Source: GCA-003244245 sp038276315
Lineage (GTDB): Bacteria; Actinomycetota; Actinomycetes; Mycobacteriales; Pseudonocardiaceae
Direction of reading: 5' to 3'
Assembly (NCBI GenBank): GCA_038276315.1
Contig: JBBPZY010000273.1
Location: 1-42,101, forward strand
Length of the DNA stretch: 42,101 bases
This document shows, one piece after another, positions 1-6,475 of this stretch. Numbering within the stretch: position 1 is the first letter of the stretch; each line of letters starts with the position of its first letter. Under the pieces are notes generated by a model. The model was not told the origin of the DNA. It ran no database searches and saw nothing but the letters and a program-made list of their open reading frames with translations. The position numbers were made by a program, and so were the translations under genes.

Positions 1-102
1 GGAGGGGAAACGCCCGGACCCATCCCGAACCCGGAAGCTAAGCCCTCCAGCGCCGATGGTACTGCACCCGCCAGGGTGTGGGAGAGTAGGACACCGCCGA
101 AC
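1..102 (+). rRNA. rrf: 5S ribosomal RNA, 3' part
   Basis: The window opens inside a 5S rRNA. The segments CCCGAACCCGGAAGCTAAG and GGGAGAGTAGGACACCGCC are the invariant central and 3' parts of actinobacterial 5S rRNA. The first 15-20 bases of the gene lie outside the window. The 3' end is placed near 100-102 by the closing of the terminal helix and is uncertain by a few bases. A hairpin terminator follows at once, so this is the distal end of an rRNA operon transcribed rightward toward the Rv1691-like block. Confidence 0.95.
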
Positions 103-113
103 ACAACCCCAAA

Positions 114-141
114 AAAGGGGCCCCCACCCAGGGGCCCCTTT
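114..141 (+). terminator. rRNA operon intrinsic terminator
   Basis: A perfect 11-bp stem (AAAGGGGCCCC at 114-124 with GGGGCCCCTTT at 131-141) encloses a 6-base loop. It lies about 12 bases after the 5S end. Its strength and place make it the terminator of the rRNA operon. Confidence 0.9.
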
Positions 142-172
142 AGCTCTGTCAGCAATGAGAGGATCCGCGACC

Positions 173-1087
173 GTGTCAGCCGGACCGAATCCGACCGGGG
201 ATGCGGACCGCACCGGTAGCCAGCACCGGAGCGCGGTGGCGCGGGGTCGCCCAGCAGAGAAACGGATGCCGAAGCGCGGCGCGGACGGCGAGCGGATGAC
301 TGGTCGGGGCGGTCGGCCGCAGAACAGTCGGCGTGACGAAAATCGAGTTCAGGGCAACGGCCGGCCGCAGGCGCAGCGCCGTGGTCAAGCCCCGCAGGAC
401 GGCGAACCGGCGCGTCTGGAGCTTCCTGCGGATGCCGACGGCAGCGAGTTGGACCGGGATGTTCGCCAAGAGTTATTGACTCTTCCGAAGGGCCTCGCGG
501 AGCTCGTTGGAAGTCATCTAGTGATGGTCGCGCGGCTATTAGACGAGGACCCTCAGCTGGCCCTTGCACATGCCCGTTTCGCGCGCAGCAAGGCAGGTCG
601 GGTCGCTGCGGTTCGGGAAGTTGCGGGTCTGTCCGCCTATCACGCCGGAGAATGGTCCGAGGCGTTGGCGGAGCTGCGGGCAGCGCGACGGCTGGGCGCT
701 GATACCGGGCGGCTGGCGGTGCTGGCTGACTGCGAACGAGCGTTGGGACGGCCGGAGCGCGCCCTGGAGATCGCGCGGAGTCCAGAGGCCCGGGAACTCG
801 GCACGGACGAGTCAGTCGAACTGCGGATAGTGGCCGCCGGGGCACGACGCGACCTCGGACAGTTCGACGCTGCGGTGCTCGCCCTGCAAGGTCCGGACCT
901 GGAGTCGGCGGGAGAGGAACCGTGGCGGGCCAGGCTGCGCTACGCATACGCGGATAACCTGCTCGCAGCTGGTCGAGAGCAGGACGCGATCCGGTGGTTC
1001 TTGGCAGCAGCCGAGGTTGACGTCGAGGAGGCCACCGACGCCGCGGAGCGGGCTGTCGAGCTCAGTGAGCGGCCGGCACCGGAGTGA
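173..1087 (+). CDS. TPR-repeat protein, Rv1691-like
   Basis: This tetratricopeptide-type helical repeat protein has a charged, disordered N-terminus (about 100 residues rich in R, G, Q and P). A helical domain follows, with repeat-like stretches such as LALAHARFARSKAGRVAAV, WSEALAELRAARRLG, RPERALEIARSPEA and a final REQDAIRWFLAAAEVD. It resembles the first gene of the mycobacterial Rv1691-Rv1713 block, both in sequence and in position before a HAD phosphatase. The molecular role is unknown; TPR proteins usually bind partners. The reading frame is open back into the 5S gene, so the start must be internal. GTG 173 has AGAGG ten bases upstream, and ATG 155 is the alternative. Its stop overlaps the next start as GTGA. 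Confidence 0.85.
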   Translation: MSAGPNPTGDADRTGSQHRSAVARGRPAEKRMPKRGADGERMTGRGGRPQNSRRDENRVQGNGRPQAQRRGQAPQDGEPARLELPADADGSELDRDVRQELLTLPKGLAELVGSHLVMVARLLDEDPQLALAHARFARSKAGRVAAVREVAGLSAYHAGEWSEALAELRAARRLGADTGRLAVLADCERALGRPERALEIARSPEARELGTDESVELRIVAAGARRDLGQFDAAVLALQGPDLESAGEEPWRARLRYAYADNLLAAGREQDAIRWFLAAAEVDVEEATDAAERAVELSERPAPE

Positions 1088-2106
1088 GCGGTCCGCTGGA
1101 CGGCTACGATGCGGTGTTGCTCGACCTCGATGGCACCGTGATCCGCGGCGGCGAGACCGTGCCGGAGGCGCCGGACGTGATCAACGAATTGCGCCAGGCT
1201 GGATTCCCGCTGCAGTTCGTCACTAACAACGCATCGCGGGCGCCCGACGAGATCGCCGAGCACCTCACCTCGCTGGGCGTCCCCACCGCTGCGGCGCAGA
1301 TCGTCACCAGCGGCCAGGCAGCGGTGGCCTTGCTGGCAAACCGGCTGACAGCGGATGCTGCCGTCCTGATCGTCGGTGCCGACGCGTTGGCCGCGGAGGT
1401 GCGGTCGGTCGGGCTCACGCCGGTGACTGCCGCGTCGGAAGATCCGGTCGCGGTCGTCCAGGGCCACTCGCCGGGAACTGGGTGGACCCGGCTGGCTGAA
1501 GCCTGCCTGGCGATCCGCGGTGGCGCAATGTGGGTGGCGTGCAACGTCGACCGTACGTTGCCCACCGAGCGGGGTCTGCTGCCCGGCAACGGCGCGATGG
1601 TGGCGGCGTTGCAGGCCGCGACCGACCGGGAGCCCACGGTCGCCGGCAAGCCGGCCCGGGCGTTGTTGGATACCGCCATGGAGCGCGTTGGTGCCCAGCG
1701 ACCTCTGGTGGTCGGCGACCGCCTTGACACCGACATCGCCGGGGCTCGAGCCGCTGAGCTGGACTCGTTGTTGGTGCTGTCCGGGGTCGCCGACGCCGTC
1801 GAACTGCTGGCCGCGCCGCCAGAGCACCGACCCAGTCACGTCGGCGCCGACCTTCGAGTGCTGCGCGGGTCTATGGAGGAGGCGCGGATCCAGGCGCGGC
1901 CCGGCTGGCGCGTCGATGTGGCCGACGGCAGTCTGCTCGTGTACAGCGAAGGAACGGCCAGTGATCCTTTTGACGTATTGCGGACCCTCTGCGCGGCCTG
2001 GTGGGTTGAGCACAGCGGGCAAGTAGACGTGTGCGCCTGCGATGACACTGCCGCCGCGGCATTGGATCGCGTCGGCCTTGGTGCGGCCGGGAGGTCGGCT
2101 AGATGA
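1084..2106 (+). CDS. HAD-IIA family phosphatase (NagD/PGP-like)
   Basis: This is a haloacid dehalogenase superfamily hydrolase of subclass IIA, 340 aa. Motif I is near the N-terminus (LLDLDGTVIRGGETV, nucleophile and acid Asp). Motif II is the FVTNNASR segment. A Lys follows in the VAGKPARALLDTA region, and motif IV is in VVGDRLDTDIAGARAAELD. The family dephosphorylates small phosphometabolites such as p-nitrophenyl phosphate, glycerol phosphate or phosphoglycolate; the substrate here cannot be read from sequence. About 80 extra C-terminal residues follow the HAD fold. The start is the GTG of a GTGA overlap with the TPR gene, so translation is probably coupled. It corresponds in order to Rv1692. 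Confidence 0.88.
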   Translation: MSGPLDGYDAVLLDLDGTVIRGGETVPEAPDVINELRQAGFPLQFVTNNASRAPDEIAEHLTSLGVPTAAAQIVTSGQAAVALLANRLTADAAVLIVGADALAAEVRSVGLTPVTAASEDPVAVVQGHSPGTGWTRLAEACLAIRGGAMWVACNVDRTLPTERGLLPGNGAMVAALQAATDREPTVAGKPARALLDTAMERVGAQRPLVVGDRLDTDIAGARAAELDSLLVLSGVADAVELLAAPPEHRPSHVGADLRVLRGSMEEARIQARPGWRVDVADGSLLVYSEGTASDPFDVLRTLCAAWWVEHSGQVDVCACDDTAAAALDRVGLGAAGRSAR

Positions 2107-2270
2107 CGTCACAACCACTACGAGTCGCGGTCCAGACCCCTGTTGGCATCATCGAATCTCTCCGCGGCCTGCAGGATCTCGAGGACCTTCCGACGGCCGA
2201 GCACGTGGCGCGATTCACCGCCTTGCACAACTCGCTGACGGCAGCCCTGTCCAGCATCGACGACGTTTAG
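2103..2270 (+). CDS. 55-aa conserved small protein, Rv1693-like
   Basis: This short ORF starts at the ATG of an ATGA overlap with the HAD gene and ends at TAG 2268-2270. The protein begins MTSQPLRVAVQTPVG and ends LTAALSSIDDV. It is acidic and mostly helical, with no membrane segment or cysteine. A protein of about the same size sits between the HAD phosphatase and tlyA in mycobacteria, which supports it as a real gene. Function is unknown. The stretch ESLRGLQDLEDLPTAEHVA looks amphipathic and may mediate protein contact; that is inference. Confidence 0.78.
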   Translation: MTSQPLRVAVQTPVGIIESLRGLQDLEDLPTAEHVARFTALHNSLTAALSSIDDV

Positions 2271-2307
2271 TCGCCGGAGGTCTAGGTGGGCCGAAGCCAG
2301 GCGGAGA

Positions 2308-2341
2308 TTCAGATGGGGCGGAGGTTCAGATGGGGCGGAGG
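2308..2341 (+). repeat. 17-bp perfect tandem repeat at the tlyA start
   Basis: Two adjacent perfect copies of TTCAGATGGGGCGGAGG occupy 2308-2324 and 2325-2341. A third, diverged copy (GTTAGATGGGACGCAGG) runs on into tlyA and carries its true ATG at 2347. Each copy contains an ATG followed by codons for Gly-Arg-Arg, and each ends in GGAGG, a Shine-Dalgarno sequence for the next ATG. The 17-base period puts the three ATGs (2313, 2330, 2347) in three different frames. Confidence 0.9.
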
Positions 2342-2346
2342 GTTAG

Positions 2347-3162
2347 ATGGGACGCAGGGCGCGGCTGGACGCGGAATTGGTGCGGCGCGGTCTGGCCCGA
2401 TCCCGCGGTCACGCCGCCGAGCTCGTCGCACAGCGCCGCGTCAAGGTCGGTGGGCTGACGGCCACCAAGCCGGCCACCGGAGTCGATACGGACACCCCGC
2501 TGCTGGTTCAGGCAACGGACAATGAACCCCGCTGGGTGTCGCGGGGAGCCCGCAAGCTCCTTGGCGCGCTAGACGGCCTCATCGCCGGGGGCCCACCCGT
2601 GGCGGGTCGGCGTTGCTTGGACGCCGGTGCGTCCACCGGTGGCTTCACTGACGTGCTGCTGCATCGCGGAGCCCGTGAGGTGGTTGCGGTCGACGTGGGC
2701 TACGGGCAGCTCGCGTGGTCCTTACGCACCGATGAGCGGGTCCAGGTGCATGACCGGACGAACGTGCGCACGCTACAACCCGACGGCATCGGGGGCGCCG
2801 TCGATCTGACTGTGGCTGATCTGGCGTTCATCTCGCTGCGCCTGGCGCTACCCGCGTTGGTGGGGTGTACCAGACCGGAAGGCGACCTGCTACCGATGGT
2901 CAAACCTCAGTTCGAGGTCGGCCGCGAACGCCTAGGCGCTGGCGGCGTGGTCCGAGATCCGTTGCTGCGAGCGCGGGCCGTGCTCGACGTCCTTGCGGTC
3001 GCGGTCGGTCTCGGACTGTGCCTGGTCGACGCCGCCGCGAGCCCACTGCCAGGACCTTCGGGGAACGTCGAATACTTCCTGTGGCTGCGCCGTGGAGCGG
3101 CCGATCCGCTGCGCCCGGCCGAGGAGCTGGTGCACGCCGCCGTCCAGAGGGGGCCGCAGTGA
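2347..3162 (+). CDS. tlyA: TlyA-type rRNA 2'-O-methyltransferase / hemolysin A family
   Basis: TlyA is an SAM-dependent 2'-O-methyltransferase. In mycobacteria it modifies 16S and 23S rRNA at the subunit interface, and its loss gives capreomycin resistance. The 271-aa protein has an N-terminal S4 RNA-binding domain (RARLDAELVRRGLARSRGH to about residue 60). An FtsJ/RrmJ-like Rossmann domain follows, with SAM motif I at CLDAGASTGGFTDVLLHRGA and the acidic residue in VVAVDVGYGQL. ATG 2347 is supported by GGAGG five bases upstream and by the family N-terminus MGRRARLDAELV. The upstream tandem repeat supplies two out-of-frame ATGs. The stop overlaps the nadK GTG. Confidence 0.95.
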   Translation: MGRRARLDAELVRRGLARSRGHAAELVAQRRVKVGGLTATKPATGVDTDTPLLVQATDNEPRWVSRGARKLLGALDGLIAGGPPVAGRRCLDAGASTGGFTDVLLHRGAREVVAVDVGYGQLAWSLRTDERVQVHDRTNVRTLQPDGIGGAVDLTVADLAFISLRLALPALVGCTRPEGDLLPMVKPQFEVGRERLGAGGVVRDPLLRARAVLDVLAVAVGLGLCLVDAAASPLPGPSGNVEYFLWLRRGAADPLRPAEELVHAAVQRGPQ

Positions 3163-4058
3163 ACTTCGATCGTGAGTTCCTCATGGTGTTGCACACCGGG
3201 CACGCGGAGAACCTGCGCACCGCCGAGAAGGTCGCGCACCGGTTGGCCAACGCGGGGATCGGACTGCGGGTGCTCGCCGAGGAGACCACGCACCTCGATC
3301 CCGCGCTGCGTGACCACCAGGTGCCTACCGGGCCCGAGGCTGCCGCCGGCGCGGATCTCGTGGTGGTTCTCGGCGGTGACGGTACCCTGCTGCGCGCCGC
3401 TGAACTGGCCCGGCCATGCGGTGTTCCGCTGCTGGGGGTCAACCTCGGTCGGGTCGGTTTTCTCGCCGAGGCCGATCTCGACTCCCTCGACCAGACAGTG
3501 CGCGCCATCGTCGATGGTGACTACCTCGTCGACGAGCGGATGACCGTCGACGTCACAGCCAGTCTCAACGGTTCCACACTCGCCCACACGTGGGCGCTGA
3601 ACGAGGCCAGCGTCGAGAAAAGCAGGCGCGAACGGATCCTCGACGTGGTACTTGAGGTCGATCGCAGGCCGGTTTCCGGGTTCGGGTGCGACGGCGTGCT
3701 CTGCGCCACCCCCACCGGATCCACCGCCTACGCCTTCTCGGCAGCAGGACCCGTGGTGTGGCCAGACGTCGACGCGCTCGTAGTGGTCCCCAACAACGCA
3801 CATGCGCTCTTCGCTCGTCCGCTGGTGGTGTCGCCGGACTCGGTCGTCGCGGTGGAGACCGATCCGCAGGGCCACGCCGCGGTGCTGTGCTGCGACGGGC
3901 GCCGGACCTTCGCACTGCCGGCCGGCACCCGTATCGAGGTGGTCCGTGGTGCCACCCCGATACGGTTGGTGCGCCTGCACGACTGCCCGTTCACCGACCG
4001 CCTGGTGCGCAAGTTCGAGCTGCCGGTACAGGGCTGGCGAGGCCCCCGACCGGGCTGA
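3159..4058 (+). CDS. nadK: NAD kinase
   Basis: ATP- or polyphosphate-dependent NAD kinase (EC 2.7.1.23) makes NADP from NAD in the cytosol. The 299-aa protein carries the family motifs: LVVVLGGDGTLLRAAEL (GGDGT), GVNLGRVGFLAEAD, FGCDGVLCATPTGSTAYAFSAAGP, and the C-terminal VVPNNAHALFARPLVVSP. The frame is open far upstream inside tlyA, so the long version is rejected. GTG 3159 in a GTGA overlap gives the usual N-terminus, and ATG 3183 is less likely. It is the order-equivalent of Rv1695. In mycobacteria recN follows directly; here a decayed 2.4-kb insertion separates them. Confidence 0.96.
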   Translation: MNFDREFLMVLHTGHAENLRTAEKVAHRLANAGIGLRVLAEETTHLDPALRDHQVPTGPEAAAGADLVVVLGGDGTLLRAAELARPCGVPLLGVNLGRVGFLAEADLDSLDQTVRAIVDGDYLVDERMTVDVTASLNGSTLAHTWALNEASVEKSRRERILDVVLEVDRRPVSGFGCDGVLCATPTGSTAYAFSAAGPVVWPDVDALVVVPNNAHALFARPLVVSPDSVVAVETDPQGHAAVLCCDGRRTFALPAGTRIEVVRGATPIRLVRLHDCPFTDRLVRKFELPVQGWRGPRPG

Positions 4059-4149
4059 CAGCTGCTTGCCATTCATCAGGGCCGATGAGTTCGGTGCTGC
4101 TGCGGCGTCGACGTAGTGACATGGTTCGGAAATCGTGAAGGGAGCCACC

Positions 4150-4950
4150 ATGCCCACTCGAGACGCCGCCCCCATCGGAGCGCCCTGCTGGATCGATCTG
4201 ATGACCTCCGACACCGAGCGCAGCCGGGCGTTCTACTGCCAGCTGTTCGACTGGACCGCGGAGTAACCCGCCGCGGAGTTCGGCGGCTACTTCAACTTCA
4301 TCAAGGATGGGGTCCGGGTTGCTGGATGCATGGCCAACCGACCTGGCTCGGAGCTGCCGGACGTCTGGTCGGTCTATCTGGCCACCGATGACGCCAGGAA
4401 GGCCGCCGAGGCTGCCGCAACCCACGGAGGTCAGATCCTCGTCGCGGCCATGGACGTCGGTGACCTCGGCACCATGGCCGTCGTCAGCGACCCAGGTGGC
4501 GCCGGAATAGGTGTGTGGCAGGCCGGTCTCCACCAGGGCTTCGGGCTCCTCGGCGAACCTGGCTCACCGAGCTGGTTCGAGCTGCACACCCGGGACTACC
4601 AGGCCGCTGTCACCTTCTACCGCGAGGTGTTCGACTGCGAGACCCACGTCGTCAGCGACACCCCGGATTTCCGTTACACGACCCTGCGGCAAGGCGAAAG
4701 CTGGCTGGCCGGGATCATGGACGCGTCGGGTTTGCTTCCCGATGGTGTCCCCGCCCACTGGTCGGTGTACTTCGGGGTGGACGACACCGACGCCGCGCTG
4801 GCGAAGATCGTCGACCTCGGCGGCTCGATCCTGATGGCTGCCGAGGACACGCCCTACGGCCGCCTCGCCGCAGCCGCAGACCCGACCGGTGCGCGGTTCA
4901 AGCTCGTCACTGCGAACGAGGCAATGCCGGGGAGCGTCTCCTCGCCCTGA
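4150..4950 (+). pseudogene. two-domain VOC (glyoxalase-like) protein, interrupted by in-frame TAA
   Basis: Read through one stop codon, this is a 266-codon protein of two vicinal-oxygen-chelate domains. Domain 1 begins with GAPCWIDLMTSDTERSRAFY and continues after the stop with EFGGYFNFIKDGVRVAGCM. Domain 2 begins SWFELHTRDYQAAVTFYREVF and ends DPTGARFKLVTAN. Codon 39 is TAA (4264-4266), most simply a GAA Glu codon changed by one base. ATG 4150 has GGGAG six bases upstream. An ATG at 4330 could restart in frame, giving 206 aa without the first strand of domain 1. VOC proteins include glyoxalases, bleomycin-binding proteins and dioxygenases; the substrate is unknown. Sequencing error is possible but the frame is otherwise perfect. 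Confidence 0.82.
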
Positions 4951-5002
4951 GGTGACAACTCCTCGCAACCTTGCAGAGCAAGCGGTAGAGAGGATGACAC
5001 GA

Positions 5003-5479
5003 ATGCAGAAGCTCACGCCGTGCTTGTGGTTCGACACTCAGGGTGAGGAGGCGGCGATGTTCTACACCACCGTCTTCGGCAACTCCAGGATCCTGGACAT
5101 CGGCCGTTACGGTGCAGCCGGTCCAGGACCTGAGGGTGCGGTAATGACTGTCACCTTCGAGTTGGACGGGCAGAAATTCGTGGCGTTGAATGGTGGACCG
5201 CAGTTCACGTTCAACGAGGCCATCTCGTTCCAGGTGAGCTGCGAGACGCAGGACGAGGTCGACTATTTTTGGAGCAATCTTTCGGAGGGCGGTGAAGAAG
5301 GCCCGTGTGGCTGGCTGAAGGACAAGTACGGCGTATCCTGGCAGATCGTTCCCACCGCGCTGGGTGAGCTGATAAGTGATCCCGACGTTGAGAAGTCGCA
5401 AGAGGCCATCAAAGCCATGCTCGGCATGGGAAAGATTGACATTGAAGCCTTGCAGCGCGCGGTGAGCCAGCCGCAATAG
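5003..5479 (+). CDS. VOC family protein, PhnB/3-demethylubiquinone methyltransferase-like fold
   Basis: This 158-aa single-domain VOC protein of the PhnB/YjdN-like group begins MQKLTPCLWFDTQGEEAAMFY. Further family features are the FVALNGGPQFTFNEAISF segment and the WQIVPTALGELI segment near residue 110. A C-terminal helical tail (EKSQEAIKAMLGMGKID) is typical of this group. These proteins were once called 3-demethylubiquinone-9 3-methyltransferase domain proteins, but they bind no SAM and have no firm function. ATG 5003 is preferred over ATG 4994 because GAGAGG lies nine bases before 5003 and abuts 4994. It is the only intact gene in the nadK-recN insertion. Confidence 0.88.
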   Translation: MQKLTPCLWFDTQGEEAAMFYTTVFGNSRILDIGRYGAAGPGPEGAVMTVTFELDGQKFVALNGGPQFTFNEAISFQVSCETQDEVDYFWSNLSEGGEEGPCGWLKDKYGVSWQIVPTALGELISDPDVEKSQEAIKAMLGMGKIDIEALQRAVSQPQ

Positions 5480-5485
5480 GGTTGC

Positions 5486-5757
5486 TTAAGCGGCGACGCT
5501 CACCGTGTCCGGCCAGCGTTGGGTCTTGTGCGGCGGCCACCATTGCCGTGGCGAGGTCGGCCCGTGAGACGGTCCGGGCGCGCGGCAACGGGGCATCCAC
5601 GGCGAGACGGTAACGCCCGGTGGCGGCGGTGTTGGTCAGGCGCGGCGGTCGAAACACGGTCCAGTCCCGATCGCTCGCCGCCACCACCGCCTCCATCGCG
5701 CGCATATCCTTGTTGCTCACCGGTAGCACCGCTCGCGCCGAACACCGTCAGTTTCAT
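5486..5757 (-). pseudogene. NmrA/NAD(P)-binding epimerase-like gene with internal deletion
   Basis: On the minus strand the start codes for MKLTVFGASGATG, the Rossmann P-loop that opens NmrA-like NAD(P)H-binding proteins. The next bases leave that frame and match the far end of the family: SNKDMRAMEAVVAASDRDW, TVFRPPRLTN and TVSRADLATAMVAAAQDP. Roughly 100-120 codons are missing at 5715-5722. Near the 3' end a further small indel moves the frame; in the shifted frame the natural-looking end TVSVAA plus TAA (5486-5488) appears. The gene is non-functional as read. It follows the methyltransferase relic on the same strand with an 18-base gap. Confidence 0.75.
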
Positions 5758-5774
5758 CGCACGACCGCACACTT

Positions 5775-6285
5775 CTAGCGGCGCAGCGCGTGGAGCTGCC
5801 AGACCGCGATCTTGACAAATGCGCGCCGGGTTGGGTCACGCGGTGCAGCGCGGCGGCGTAGTCGGCTCGCTCTTGGTCGCCGAGACAGTGGTAGAGCGCG
5901 CTGTCGAGCACGGTGCTGAAGCGTTGCTCGATGCCGGTCAACCGGGTGGCGTCGGCGAGCAGGAACCCCACCTCGACTCCGCGAGCGCCGGCGCGCTCGC
6001 AGGCCTGTGCGATCGCGGTCGGGGCGGCGTCGAAGCCGGCCACCCGGTAGCTGCGGGTGGCTAAAAAGATCGCGTGCTCGCCGGGCCCGCAACCGGCGTC
6101 GAGGACCTCGCTACGGAACTGCCCGCTCTGTTCCAGAGCGACGAGCGCAGGCTGTGGCTCGCCGAGGTCCCACGGTGGCCAGTCGGCCCCGAAGTCGACC
6201 CGTCAATCGGCTGTTTCCCCTGGTACAGCGCTTCAAAATCGAAGTCCTCCGGTGCTACGGGGTGGCCGCGCGGACGATCCTGCAT
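5775..6285 (-). pseudogene. class I SAM methyltransferase relic
   Basis: From ATG 6285 (minus strand, GAGAGG six bases upstream) the protein reads MQDRPRGHPVAPEDFDFEAL and YQGKQPIDG. It then loses frame at a G run (complement of 6199-6201). Adding one G restores VDFGADWPPWDLGEPQPALV and the SAM motif VLDAGCGPGEHAIFLA, followed by VAGFDAAPTAIAQA and STVLDSALYHCLGD. After PGAHL the expected third quarter of the fold is missing. A plausible C-terminus (VKIAVWQLHALRR, TAG at 5775-5777) is in another frame. So there is one small indel plus one internal deletion. It belongs to the family that modifies small molecules; the substrate is unknown. Confidence 0.78.
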
Positions 6286-6313
6286 CGCTATCCTCTCTCT
6301 CACTGCCAGTAAA

Positions 6314-6327
6314 TCAACATGTGTTGA
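6314..6327. promoter_or_regulatory. inverted repeat upstream of methyltransferase relic, possible operator
   Basis: TCAACA and TGTTGA flank a 2-base spacer (TG) 29 bases upstream of the relic's start codon, in a locally AT-rich stretch. The place and symmetry fit a repressor operator in the former promoter. No regulator gene for it is visible in the window, so the regulator is unknown. Confidence 0.4.
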
Positions 6328-6462
6328 GAAACTACACCACAGCACAGTCGACCGTCACTCAAACGTGCTTGCCCTAGCCCCAGTCATCCCGAACGCCATC
6401 GGTGATCGCCATCCCGGTCGTCGTTGCTGGCGCTCCGTCGCCCCGGACGAGGCGCGGCACGC

Positions 6463-6468
6463 TAGGGT
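6463..6468 (+). promoter_or_regulatory. -10 box of a probable leaderless recN promoter
   Basis: TAGGGT fits the actinobacterial TAnnnT -10 element and ends seven bases before the recN GTG (6476). That spacing places transcription start at the start codon itself. No Shine-Dalgarno sequence precedes the GTG, which agrees with a leaderless mRNA. No clear -35 is seen. Confidence 0.5.
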
Positions 6469-6475
6469 GCGGCCC

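Noticed and set aside
56..172. Long upstream part of the TPR reading frame reaching into the 5S rRNA
   Set aside because: It overlaps the 5S gene and its terminator; the real start must lie after the hairpin.
940..2118. Long minus-strand frame opposite the HAD phosphatase, and similar long antisense frames at 2907-4214, 12558-14180 and 21768-23153
   Set aside because: They mirror strongly coding plus-strand genes with high GC3, are Arg/His/Pro-rich, and show no family features.
2865..3158. In-frame extension of NAD kinase into tlyA
   Set aside because: The sequence there is Arg-rich shadow of tlyA, and the family N-terminus begins at GTG 3159.
6074..6475. In-frame extension upstream of recN
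   Set aside because: It is the antisense shadow of the methyltransferase relic and lacks homology to RecN.
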